Shown here one piece after another: positions 48,159 to 58,753 of a stretch of DNA of 64,000 bases (position 1 is the stretch's first letter; each line of letters begins with the position of its first letter). A model generated the notes under the pieces. That model was not told where the DNA came from. It worked only from the letters and a program-made list of their open reading frames with translations, and did not search any database. The translations under genes and the position numbers were made by a program. The stretch is from NCBI RefSeq assembly GCF_021869535.1, contig NW_026262701.1, positions 42,287,278 to 42,351,277 of the forward strand, written 5' to 3'. The DNA is from Mytilus californianus (lineage: Eukaryota > Mollusca > Bivalvia > Mytilida > Mytilidae).

Positions 48159-48181
48159 TTTGCACTCAGCGGAAGTGCAAA
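48159..48181. other. Subterminal hairpin, right end
   Basis: TTTGCACT-CAGCGGA-AGTGCAAA, mirror of the left-end hairpin. Confidence 0.7.
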
Positions 48182-48199
48182 CTTGTCCCGGAGACTGTT

Positions 48200-48203
48200 G
48201 TAT
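48200..48203 (+). repeat. Right target-site duplication GTAT
   Basis: GTAT followed by GCCAACGATCATCC, the sequence that continues from GTAT in unit 1. Confidence 0.85.
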
Positions 48204-48866
48204 GCCAACGATCATCCAAAACATGTAAATAAACCATGGTTGATGAGGGTAGAGGATTACGAAATGCCTATCTTTCTATAAAGGTTTTGTCTTGGATATC
48301 GACATATTAACAATCAGCTACAAACATTTCTGTGCCTGTTATTTATGATGAACATCCCAATGCTTATACTTGGGTATATAAATATGGTCATCCCTTACAC
48401 TTCTACAGTCTGGTAGTGATGGATGTATAAATACGCAGCCACGTCTGGTCGAAGTAAACGTTATATACGATGCAGAGATTGCATTTTTTAATGTGTATGA
48501 CAAACGAAATGATGATTGAAATAATCCATCCGAATTGGTTTATCTCTAAACAGTATCTCTAATCATGAGAAATATTCTAACTCCGTTATAGGTACCGCAG
48601 TCATGTTCACTATCTATCTGACTATTTTTGTCGGAATCATTGCCATGGAATATACCAGCTACTTGAATAACTGATATCACATGACAAGTGATAACACGAA
48701 TAGCAGAGTTGCTTACTCTTTCGGCCTGATCTTTCTTTGATTTAGAATTTATGCAGAGCTATTTGTAATCAGTTCCATGTTTATTTGTTTTAACCTGGAC
48801 TTATTGCTTTGGAACTGACCTCGGAATATTTCCAATCAAAATGCATAAAATTTCGAAGTACAAAAC

Positions 48867-48872
48867 TTTATT
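48867..48872 (-). terminator. Polyadenylation signal AATAAA of C1q gene 2
   Basis: Minus-strand AATAAA about 190 bp after the stop and 668 bp from the end of the palindromic element. The gene's own 3' signal is therefore intact. Confidence 0.6.
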
Positions 48873-49062
48873 AATGCAAATGATTCTTGTCCGGACTGTA
48901 GCAGATAACATATGAAAAAAGACATTAAATTTAAAATATGCAAAGAACTAAAATGTTCTTTAAAAATGCAAGACATGGAATATTGAAGAAAACACGTCTT
49001 TCTAAAATCACTTAATTTAAATAAAAAATCGAGGAGGTGAATAAAACTATCAAATTCAAATA

Positions 49063-50740
49063 TCATTGATATAATTTCCATCCAGAGAATGTTGTTCTGG
49101 TCTGACTCTCCTTGCTCAAGATTTTTCCTTGGTGAGCATAATTATTCCTGACATAAACTTCCATTCCTTCAGATATGTACTTGATGACAAAACCTGTTGA
49201 GCATGCGTCATCGTTTTTCGTTTCCGTATCTGTATGCAATACGCCAATTACGGAATTGCCCCTCATTAATTCTGTGCCGTATTCTCCGTAATTCAAAGGG
49301 CCGCCGTCAGTAGTACGCGAATCGACGCAAAAGGTCCATGTGAACCCGTAAACACCTGAGGAAGGTGCTGTAAACTTTCCTGTATTGGTACTGTATCCCA
49401 GTCCGTAATTTGCCTCGATTCTATCAAATTTAATTATGGCTCCGTCTGTCATAGATGCACTTTGTGAATTTGCACTGGCTTCGGTAATGTACGATGAAAA
49501 TGCAACTTTGCAAGAACAACCTGATGATGAAAAAATAAACTTCATAGTATAAATATAATATTATGTACATAAAATTGTCCTAACAACAACAACTTACTAA
49601 AATTACATTTTTTCGTATTTATGGGACTTCATGTCTGAATATCCTGTAGACATACTGTTTCCATGGCCAAAAGTTAATTTTTTGGCAAAACATGAAAGAC
49701 ATAAATCTAAAAAGAATATTCACATTAGGACACACAATATATTTACTCTACATTTAATAGGACAAAATAAAAACGTTGCAATGACCTATATTTGTATATG
49801 TATTTTATATATAGTCAATCGGAAAATACATCAGTCTATGAAAAAACTGTTGTACCAGTGGAATTGTTATCGTCTTGAACGCGAGAGATCGTTCATTCGA
49901 TCCCTGTTACCTATTCAATCGAACATTCAAATTGGAAATTGTTGCTTCTTCCCTAAGTTCTTAGGAGGATGAGTGTGAGCAAAATCTGATTGGCTCAAAG
50001 TAGCAATAACATGCCCTTGTTGGATAAATTGTATTCTTAAAGGATGTTACTATTTGAGCTAGCACCTGAAAAAAATCCGACTTAACATGGTTCATATTCA
50101 TATAACATTTAATTTAAAAAGATTTCGTCCTAAATATTTTTAGAATATCACCTGCTGGACGTTAAACATTCATCAATCCCTCTCAATATATACGAGCTTT
50201 ATTTTAGAATCATGTTCTTAGGATTTCTAGTATTAACTGGTGAACTAGGACGTAAAATATCCAAATTAAGCGTATTAAAATAGTACCAAGCATATTCATA
50301 TGACACATATATGTTATCGTACTGACATTACATATACATGCATTTACCGCTTAACCATAAGTATTGATTTTTCATTCATTCTGATAATGAAGGGTAACTA
50401 CGATTTTCAATTATGAAATAATAAAGGAAATTTAAATTGATTGATTGAAAGTGAAAGATAGAGAGAGAGGCAAATACAGTATAACAAGAGCTGTATTTTT
50501 AATATCGTCAATCGTTATAATGAATCTATGAAAAACTTTTTAGCCCTATAAAAAACCCGCCTTTATGGAGTTGTTGTCTTAAACGAGGAGGGTCGTTGGT
50601 TCGAACCCACCCTGTGACCTAGTCAACCGATGAGAGAGAGAGAGAGAGTAATAATTTATTAAGTTAAACTTACCATAACATCTGGTTATAAGCATCATCC
50701 CAATCAAGATGAAAAACGCTGTATTTTTTGACAGTTCCAT
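49063..50740 (-). CDS. C1q domain-containing secreted protein, gene 2 (two exons)
   Basis: Exon 1 is 50,740-50,674 and exon 2 is 49,520-49,063, with a 1,153-bp intron, the same exon lengths and the same split glycine codon as gene 1. The product is 174 residues with an intact frame. Against gene 1 there are nine substitutions: T5K, N27K, M34I, N55D, I93T, A97P, K99N, V138I and T142M. The signal peptide hydrophobic core, the GKFTAPSSGVYGFTW block, the two later cysteines (87, 129) and the FSGWKLYQ end are unchanged. The open frame extends upstream to 49,545 only because the intron end happens to be open; the acceptor TTTTCATCATCAG and alignment to gene 1 decide the boundary. The role is inferred as extracellular recognition, as for gene 1. 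The giant palindrome lies 864 bp past its stop codon. Confidence 0.92.
50626..50649 (+). repeat. (GA)n microsatellite in the gene 2 intron
   Basis: Pure short GA run at the position of the longer run in gene 1. Confidence 0.85.
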
Positions 50741-52045
50741 TCTTTGATCACTGATGTTAAATCCTGTTCAAATATAGTTGCTATTCTGATTAAAAAAAAA
50801 ACGATCACTCATATTAAAATCAATTAGATCATATTTATTTACTAATATTAATCATATTTACAAAATCACATTGTCCTCTTTTGATTAACGTTTATATAGA
50901 CATGTAGAAGTTAACTAAACACGTTATCAGCCACACACCAGTTTTGGTACCCATATATAAATTCTGTTACAAGTATTTGTTAAGTTTTAAAAAGAACGTG
51001 GGTAAGGGAAATATGTTTTATTATAAAACTTAATATTACTTAAATCATATCTCAATTAAAGATACAAATTAATATTTTTTTAAGTATTATATTATATAAA
51101 AATTTAAAATAAAACAAACATATACTACTTACGTATTTGTATTTTCCAGAAGACACTGGTTCCACATACATGGGTACGAGTCAATTTATAGTATACCTGT
51201 TATTGTCTTCATCAACTTTTGCGCATTTAATTTAATGAACTTTTCCGGTTGGACAAGACTGCCAAAGGAAACATTTCTTTTGGTCGTCCAATTATATGTA
51301 CCAAAGATTAATATCAGTGTTGTTGTTTTCAATAAACAACTTTTTTCCGGACAAATTTACTTTTACCGTGGCACCATTAAAAAAATCATTTCCGTGTAAA
51401 TGGGATAAAAATTTATTTTTTAGCTATAAAACTACCATCTGTTCAAATCATCAAGTCTTTTTGTAAATTTATTTAAAAATGTCCTGTAAACAATTATTTG
51501 TATAGATTTAAAAGTACTGCAAAAATATATATATTTTGTTTCCGTTTACGATGGATATATCAACTGATAAAAATATGTTTTTATCTTAAATAAAGATATA
51601 ATACAAGTGATTTCATCCTTCATCGAATAGTAGTCTCGAAGCATTAAACCAACAGAGTGTAGCTTTCATTAGGGGAGAGAACTGCAAATAGCGATAGAAA
51701 ATAATGATACAGCTTTACAGATTTTAATGTTTTCTATCAGTCAGAACAAGGTTGCAGTAGTTGTAACTTAGGATTAACAGAGAAATATTTTGTCGTTTAC
51801 ACGAAGCTCTTTATTTACCACGATTCGTACAAATTGGTGAAAAAGCAACGTGAATAATATTTTTATATTTTTTCGTTCACCGTAAAATAGCCATTTTATC
51901 TGCTGTTCGTCTGTGCACATACCCCTCCTTACGACCCTCATTTAAAGAAAATAATTCCGATAAGTCACCAGACAGTAGATCTCGTATTGCCAATTATTTT
52001 TTATTTTTGCCGTTTCCATTAAAGTTTCTGACTAAAGATTGTTTT
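50741..52045 (+). other. Upstream flank of C1q gene 2, no gene seen
   Basis: Collinear with 17,970-19,680 minus the TTAA MITE. Blocks shared with unit 1 just upstream of the start codon (AGTTCCATTCTTTGATCACTG) include the 5' leader. No obvious TATA box stands out. Confidence 0.55.
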
Positions 52046-52053
52046 CAAGATAG

Positions 52054-52441
52054 AACGTAGGATTGATTGATTGATTGTTGGCTGCTTAACGTCCAGTGAC
52101 AAATATTTCATTCATATTCAGGACGAGAACAAATTAACAATACATACAAAAGGTAGGTTCTGTGGAGGCCGTCCGGGATGAAGGACGGGGTCATTAAGAC
52201 TGCCAAATGAAAATGAGGGTATTGAATAGGGACAGAAATTTAGCCTAGCAAGGGTTCTTAACGTGCAAAGAGCGTGGCACCCTCTTTACACGAGTCATCC
52301 GATTTAACGTCCCCATTCTGACCGGTGGTGGCTGCTTACTTGGACATCCCGCACAGCCAAACGGACGCCCCAATTAGGCGCGGGTTTTACTGCCTGTCGG
52401 ATGGAGACCGATGATGACCATATTTCTAATCCCCAGTGGGG
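52054..52441 (+). mobile_element. 388-bp family B copy with 8-bp flanking repeat, private to unit 2
   Basis: CAAGATAG is present at 52,046-52,053 and 52,442-52,449. Unit 1 has a single CAAGATAA (near 19,674). The insert starts with a TTGA(TTGA)n run and TGGCTGCTTAACGTCCAGTG and ends CTAATCCCCAGTGGGG. The longest family B copy in the window. Confidence 0.8.
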
Positions 52442-52449
52442 CAAGATAG

Positions 52450-53565
52450 TAGGAAGAAATAGTCAAAATTGGTAAAATAAAGAGAATAACTCATTTTACG
52501 AATCAAGTGATTGTTTCATTCATGTCAGCATTTTGTAGATCAAGTATTTTCATTACTTTGCTTTCTACAGTTTCTGTTTACCTATTATAAATTATTGGAT
52601 AATAAACAAAATATAAAAATTGTTCAAATATCCTCATTAAAAGACAATAACACCTCCAATTAGCCCATTGATGGGTTTCAGTAATATCAATTAAATTTTG
52701 GCAGATCTTATTTTGCCGATCATTATACTGATTTTATATACTTATGATTACCAATGAGATTGGTAGTTTTTATCAATATATACCAGTTTTCAAAATAATA
52801 AAAAGAAATAGGACAAAAACCCTTAAACTAGCCGGAATCTTCTAATTTATGAGCAATAACTCCTATAATGAATCGTTTGATGGTTTTGGTAGAAATATAT
52901 AGAATGTAGATCTAGACATTTTGATGGCGGCAATGTTGTGTTGTTGGTTGAATTAATTAAAAAAATATAATCTAGACATTCGTAAGAGTTGGCTTTAAGT
53001 TGGCTTCAGTAGTAGAGCTTTGAAAAGGTTTAGGGCGGATGCCAAGACGATGGCAATAGCACAAATTAAGGAGATAAACGATTAAGAATCAAGATATTTA
53101 AGGGTGGGATCCCGTTAAAAGGTATTTCTCATTCGATTCTTCTTGTCAGAAAGAATACGAATAGGTAAGTAAATAGTTCAATCTGCTTGAAATATTGACC
53201 CTGTATCCCAAGCTTCGCTTACAAGGATCTGACGACGCTCCAGTTCTTCTTTCTGTTTAAAGACCTTTCGGGACCTTATATTTCGTCGTGATGATACACC
53301 TACAAACTATTGAGATTATATCATATTATATCATATTTATATTATAACCTTTAAATAAACTTTTTCTAAACGGTTACCAATTCAACACTGTTACTAGATC
53401 TTTGTTTTATCGGTATAAATGTTGATCTTGATATCAATCAAATAAAATCCAACTAAAACTAGTGTTATACACATGTGTACATTCACATGCACGGTCCTAC
53501 AATCTTTCGATACCTATATGTTGGCATTGTACAAGGTTATGTTTTTTTCTGACTGCTAATGACGT
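52450..53565 (+). other. Unit 2 flank with ~640 bp absent from unit 1
   Basis: 52,450-52,910 matches 19,685-20,078. About 52,915-53,555 has no counterpart in unit 1, where a few dozen unrelated bases stand. No clear termini are visible, so insertion or deletion cannot be decided. No gene seen. Confidence 0.5.
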
Positions 53566-54145
53566 CTTTACCCTTAATCCGCTTGAATTTGGATGTGTAC
53601 TGATTGACATATTTGTCTTAGTTACATGATTATTTAATTACTTGTTATTGACTTTGAAATAGCTTTCAGTAACTACTCTCAGATCTGTACTTTATATATT
53701 TTGTATTTTTGTTAGTTGTTTTTTTGTTTTGTATCGATCTGATGAGTTTAGTCTTTTTCAACTGATTTTTATAGTTTGATCTTATGTTGTGCTTTTACAC
53801 CAATGGGCCAGGTATGGGTGGATTTGCGCGCCCGCAAGCATTGAAACCCTGCTACATTCTGTATGTGCCTGTCCAAAGAAAGGAGCTTGGAATTCAGTGG
53901 TTGTCGTTTGTTGCTGTTTATCATATTTGTTTTTTCGTTTATTGTTTTTTTTTAAAACAAAATCAGGCCGTTAGTTTTCTCGTCTGCATTGTTTTACATT
54001 AGTCATTTCAAAGCCTTTTATAGCTTGCTATGCAGTATGTGTTTCGCTCATTGTTGAATGCCGTACGGTGACCTATAGTTGCTAACATTCTATGTTATTT
54101 GGTCTTTTGTTGAGAAATCATACCGCATCTGCTAATTTTTTTTAT
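53566..54145 (+). repeat. Family A, longest copy (~580 bp)
   Basis: Runs from CCTTAATCCGCTTGAATTTG through TTTTCAACTGATTTTTATAG, GGCCGTTAGTTTTCTCGTCT and TTGAATGCCGTACGGTGACC to AATCATACCGCATCTGCTAA. ORFs here are repeat by-products. Confidence 0.8.
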
Positions 54146-54737
54146 ATTATGATACAGATACTTTCAAATGAAAAAAAATATACTAAACAATAAATATTTC
54201 TTCGATATTATTTAAATTTAGGAAGAGATGTCCCTTTACACAAGAAACGTGAGAAAATAGGGGCTTCAAAATGAAAACACAACTTGTAAATATTTGCAGT
54301 GAAAATGATTATAGCTATGAGTCGAATTCCTATAAACACAAATATTTTCATGTTTGGAAAACAACTTAATGCACTATTATTGTACACCTAATATATAAAC
54401 TGTAAAGCCTTAGGCAAAATAACTGATGCTAATCAGATCAAGGAAGTGAAAGAATACAGTTTAATTATCATGATCTACTGTGCATGGATTACAAATTTAG
54501 TGCTTAACCCTCTAATCCCCATCATATTTTATTTTGTAAATATACAAATGATGGTTGCAGACGGTTAAATGTCTGTTCACCTTTTTCTACTGCCCTATTG
54601 ACTGTCATTCTTTGAATTACGACATGAGATTACTGACTTTGTAATCTATATATGTTTAAATCTTTGCAAGATACTGTCGATTCCATCCATGTGATATATT
54701 AAAATCTCTTCTTAGACGTCCTAAACAATAACTCTAT
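54146..54737 (+). other. Non-coding part of unit 2
   Basis: Collinear with 20,430-21,140. No gene. Confidence 0.6.
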
Positions 54738-54898
54738 GTTTTGGTGGGGTTAGTGTTGCTCAGTCTTTAGTTTTCTATGTTGTCGTTTGTGTATTGTTGT
54801 TCGTCTGTTTGTCTTTTTCTTTTTTTAGCTATGGCGTTGTCAGTTTATCTTCGACTTATGAGTTTGAATGTCCCTTTGGCATCTTTCGTCTCTCTTTT
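54738..54898 (-). repeat. Interspersed repeat family C, fuller copy
   Basis: TTTTGGTGGGGTTAGTGTTG, AGCTATGGCGTTGTCAGTTT and GAATGTCCCTTTGGCATCTT. The complement matches 13,160-13,335. Confidence 0.75.
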
Positions 54899-55076
54899 AG
54901 AATACTTAGAAAAATTTAGACTGCCACTAGTATGTTCGACAGGTTTAGAAATAATTTGGCATTCTTATACTTTAGGGTCTAAACCCAAATAAGAGATATA
55001 CTAAACTCACCCTAACACTAGCCTTAACCCTAAAATCTAACCATTACTCTAATAGTAGAGGGGCCCTTAAAGGAAA

Positions 55077-55789
55077 AGTGGTCAACCTACTGACATCCAG
55101 GTAGTTCTTGCATTGTTTTTTGCGAGCATATGCTAAAAGTATTCTAGAGAACCCTACTTTCTTTTTTGTTCCGAAATATTTCGTAGTTTCCAGTACAACT
55201 CTGCAAAATTTGGACTTGTTTCTTGAGTGATTTCTTGTAGCGTATTGAAATACAATCATTACAATTGGAGAGTCTCTTTACTTAAAGAGGATTTGCATTT
55301 CCACCTTAAAAACAGTGATATGTTGAAATCTTCTTGTTTGAAATAAAGCAGTGACTATCAAGGAAAAATATTTGATTTCATCGTGGAACAAGAATTTTAT
55401 TTGGGGTTTTCATAGCATTATTTTACAGTGTATTTAATTCAATCTATCCTTGGATAAGTTTATAATCTAATTGATTTATACTTCTATTGTTTATTACCGC
55501 ACACAGTATATTTTAAGTACTTTAAAAAAAGGAATTAATTTTTTTATGAAATTAAATAGTGCCATGGTGAATATTATTAACTCCAAAAATTAGAAAATAA
55601 AAGAATAAAATCGACAAAAAATAAAAACAACACAAAAACCTAAAAATTAGTCATATCCATCTATAACAACCAACTTTGCTTGAGTGACTTGAATTCTTCG
55701 TTTCTTTATAATTTTTTACTTTATAAGCGGACAATTTTAAGACAGCTTTGTTATAAATCATGTCAGCACTGAGCTGATGATAAACTCGA
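55077..55789. other. No recognisable feature
   Basis: Unique AT-rich DNA right of the duplication. The 71-residue minus-strand frame at 55,044-55,259 straddles the duplication boundary, so its 3' part is duplicated sequence. No family recognised. Confidence 0.45.
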
Positions 55790-55835
55790 GGACTGATAGT
55801 CTACCAGCAGCGGTATTGATGCAGTGCTGTAAAAA
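55790..55835 (+). repeat. Family E fragment
   Basis: CTCGAGGACTGATAGTCTAC and CAGCAGCGGTATTGATGCAG match 9,985-10,040. Confidence 0.55.
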
Positions 55836-55858
55836 TGATAAAAGAACAGAATTCCAAT

Positions 55859-56451
55859 GTCCCCCGCGTTGCACATATTTTATCTATCCAAGGGCAACAA
55901 CAAAAAAAACACTTTTTTTTTGTTGTTCTTTAAAATTTAAAACAATTTGTAAATAAAAAGCGTGAGCGGAGGACAAAAAAAGTTTTTTATATTGTATACT
56001 AAATATTTCAAACAGACCTTCAAGGGCATTACTTATAGTATATATAGTATACTATAAGATTCATAATAAAATTCTACCCGTGAGAGCGCTAACGAGGCCA
56101 TTTTTCATAAATTTAATATTTCCAAGGGTCATAATATTTAAAAAAAAGTCGATCGTCCACCATTATAGAACTTGTCCGAGATATTGCTAATATTAATTTG
56201 TAGTATAAGTTTTATAAAAATCTGGCAAGATTTGTACCCGTGAGAGCGCTAACGAGGCCATTTTCCATAAATTAAATTTTTCCAAGGGCATAACTGTTTT
56301 AAAAAAAATCGATCGTCCACCATTATAGAACTTGTCCGAGATATTGCCGATATTAATCTATAGTATAAGTTTTATAAAAATCTGGCAAGAATTGTACCTG
56401 TGAGAGCGCTAACAAGACCGGACGGACGGACACCCGCGTTACGCGGGGGAC
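55859..56451. mobile_element. 593-bp element with GTCCCCCGCGT inverted ends and internal 160-bp repeats
   Basis: GTCCCCCGCGT at the left and ACGCGGGGGAC at the right are perfect complements. Inside, CGTGAGAGCGCTAACGAGG recurs at about 56,078, 56,238 and 56,398, a period of 160 bp. A GGACGGACGGACA tract precedes the right end. This build (short TIRs, tandem core of ~160 bp, simple-sequence tract) resembles the non-autonomous bivalve elements described as 'pearl'; that assignment is from memory of the architecture only. Confidence 0.75.
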
Positions 56452-56799
56452 AAAAATAACACTTCATAAATGTCATGTTTTTGCTAAATTCTGATTGGAT
56501 GAAGATGTTGTCTTTTACGTAAATGTTTATCTTGCCTACCCGGAAAGTCCGTGTTTAAGTTAATGGAGCAGTAAAAGGCCGACTATAAATTAGCTGACGC
56601 GTTAACCTTTGGTACTAGAATCCTCTGGATGAACCACCCAATTCAGATTTTGATAGTAAGTTATGTTATGATTTTTTATATAGTTTAATTCTATACGATG
56701 CTATAATTTATATAACTCAGTATTTTCACTTAAGATACTATGACAAAAAATGTATTGTTAACCTTTAAACAAAAATGAAAGTGAGAAAATAAATCTTTT
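56452..56799. other. No recognisable feature
   Basis: AT-rich DNA without gene or repeat evidence. Confidence 0.4.
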
Positions 56800-57140
56800 A
56801 TATACACCAGTAGCAAGATTTAAGTCTGAAACGGTCATTTTGGTCTGATCAAGTCTTAATCGCCTTGATTTACTGCTAGGGAAAAACGTTAAGACCGGTT
56901 TAGACTTTCAGACTCTGTTCCGATATATCGTGTTCAGTCAGATCAATCGGGTCAAGATAAACAAGACAGATTCTTCTAGCGTTCAAATAAGACTTGATTA
57001 GATCACGTTCAGATAAAATAAGACCAAAGGTAAAAAATCTGTTTAGTTGCTGTAAGATCGTGTTCAGCGTGTTAAGATTTTAAATATTTTAAATAAAACG
57101 AGCGACACTTTATCTGTGTTTATCAGGGGTTACTCCCCTT
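56800..57140 (-). repeat. Interspersed repeat family F, copy 2
   Basis: Inverted relative of 6,165-6,480, sharing CTGAAACGGTCATTTTGGTC and GCTAGGGAAAAACGTTAAGA. Confidence 0.75.
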
Positions 57141-58119
57141 TATGAATAAAATCGGCATAGCTAGGAGGATATTCTTTTGTGGTCTTTTAATGTAATACTG
57201 TATATCTTTTTCATTAAATAACGTATGCAAACGTACAATTCATTTTTTCCCGATAGAATTTTTAACATTTAATTGGTTATATAAGAAAAGATTAATTGTC
57301 TTAACCGGGAAATGTGTTAGTCATTAAAACTTTGCAGTCGTGCTTTCTGACATAAAGTAGTCCTGTATTTATTCATTCCGCCCGTAAAGATATAATGATA
57401 AGTAATATATCCCAAAGATGTTCTGAAATTTTCTTATACATTTTTTGTTTCTAATGTAAAATAATAGTTCTGATCCATATAAAATTTGTCAAGAAAAATA
57501 TATTCTTAGTATCTAATTTACTTTAAATTTTTAAATATTATACAGATGACAGTTGCTTGGTGAAAGTTATTTACATTTCAATAAACGGATTATCTAAGCA
57601 GTCAACCGAAACGGGTTGTCATAAACTATCTAAATAATTACCCAAGCAACGCTTATGATGTTTTATCTATGGACGTAAAATGAATAAAGTTCCATGTTTT
57701 ATCTTATATAAGGATTTACCGGGTAAAATTATTACATTGACAAATAAAACATTATTTTTTCAAAAAAAATGCAACAAGAATAAAGAATATTTTAAGAATT
57801 TAGTTGACAGTTTATATTTACCATTAGGTACCTATAAAGACCGATTTCGATACCTCTCTTGATTTTTTTTTTTATCATCAAGTTTTTTTTAGCAAGAACT
57901 AATACAAGAATGAATCATATAGAAAAATATCAAACAACGATTGATAAAATCTTGTGTACGGTTTATATTTCTGTTTCGTATCAGATTTTTTTTATAACAC
58001 CAGCGTTACTTCTCATTTAAAAAACAGTGAGATGCTTACTTGCTTTTTCGAAATTGACCAAAAAGCTATAGAATAACGTAGCGAAATGACTACATACTTA
58101 AAGATTATACCTTTGTTTT
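57141..58119. other. No supported gene
   Basis: AT-rich. The 60-codon plus-strand frame at 57,680-57,862 is unrecognised. Confidence 0.4.
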
Positions 58120-58292
58120 TCCATTTTGAATTGTTTTACACTAGTCATTTTGGGGACCCTTATAGCTTGCTGTTCGGTGTGAGCCAAAGCTCCGTGTTGA
58201 GGCCGTATTTTTAATCTATAATTGTTTTATACTTTGTAACTTGGATGGAGATGATTATTTGGCACACATACCACATCTTCTTATTTATATTA
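58120..58292 (+). repeat. Family A, 3' part
   Basis: TTGAATTGTTTTACACTAGT, GTGTTGAGGCCGTATTTTTA and CATACCACATCTTCTTATTT. Confidence 0.7.
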
Positions 58293-58753
58293 ACCGGGAG
58301 CAGTTTATAATATTTTCATTTCGATAAAAAGAAATATGCAATTCAGTAAATCAAATCGATTTGTACCATATTGTTACATTCAAAAGTCTTTAACTGAAGT
58401 AAATGATTGATAGAAATACATTATTTGTATTGCATCGCTCCTAAAATAATGTCCAGTGTCAAATATTACACATCGATGATCACTTAGATGTTCAACTGAT
58501 TCAACCAAAAATTAAACTTAGGACTAGGATCAAATGCAATTCATTACGTTACAATTGTATCCAATATTAATATTGCTAATAACATTCAGTCGAGGAAAAG
58601 ACACATGTGACATTGATATGCATTGGTTTGTTCTAGCCTGATACGGCGAGCGCGTGTCGACAAAAAAGGTCATGTTAACAAGAGAACAATTGTTGTGAAT
58701 CAGAGCCAAATTGACCTTTGTTCCAACTTTACTCATAAATAATGCGTGCTTGT

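Larger units (their letters stand above)
25468..48199. mobile_element. Giant palindromic (foldback-type) element, 22,732 bp
   Basis: The outer termini are perfect inverted repeats, AACAGTCTCCGGGACAAG at the left and its complement at the right, flanked by GTAT on both sides. The two arms (25,468-34,412 and 39,085-48,199) are mirror copies, and the centre (34,413-39,084) is not. Unit 1 lacks the whole thing and shows a single GTAT, which marks one insertion. No intact transposase is visible, so the element looks non-autonomous. The 4-bp duplication does not point to a unique superfamily. If one allows a terminal mismatch, a 2-bp TA duplication with ends TAACAG/CTGTTG also fits the empty site. 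Confidence 0.92.
39085..48199 (-). repeat. Right arm of the palindrome (~9.1 kb)
   Basis: Mirror of 25,468-34,412. The extra ~170 bp is mostly one additional ~161-bp unit in the array at 45 kb plus extra GGACAAAAAGTCACA units at 42.2 kb. Confidence 0.93.
21388..55076 (+). repeat. Tandem segmental duplication, unit 2 (interrupted)
   Basis: Starts TGCTCATTGTTGAAGG right after unit 1 and ends AGGGGCCCTTAAAGGAAA. It is collinear with unit 1 once 22,326-24,100, 25,468-48,199 and 52,054-52,441 are removed. It contains C1q gene 2. Microhomology at the junction is at most about 1 bp (T), and no shared repeat lies at both breakpoints, so simple end joining or replication slippage fits better than recombination between repeats. 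Confidence 0.88.

Noticed and set aside
25468-48199. CRISPR-like reading of the evenly spaced palindromes
   Set aside because: Spacers are short and repetitive, units are variable, no cas genes exist, and the DNA is clearly metazoan.
25468-48199. Polinton/Maverick interpretation of the giant element
   Set aside because: Size would fit, but those have ~6-bp duplications, TIRs of hundreds of bp and several recognisable genes, none of which are seen here.
49063-49545. 160-residue reading of C1q gene 2 starting at 49,545
   Set aside because: The extra N-terminal residues come from intron sequence. The acceptor at 49,521 and the conserved signal-peptide exon at 50,674-50,740 explain the gene better.
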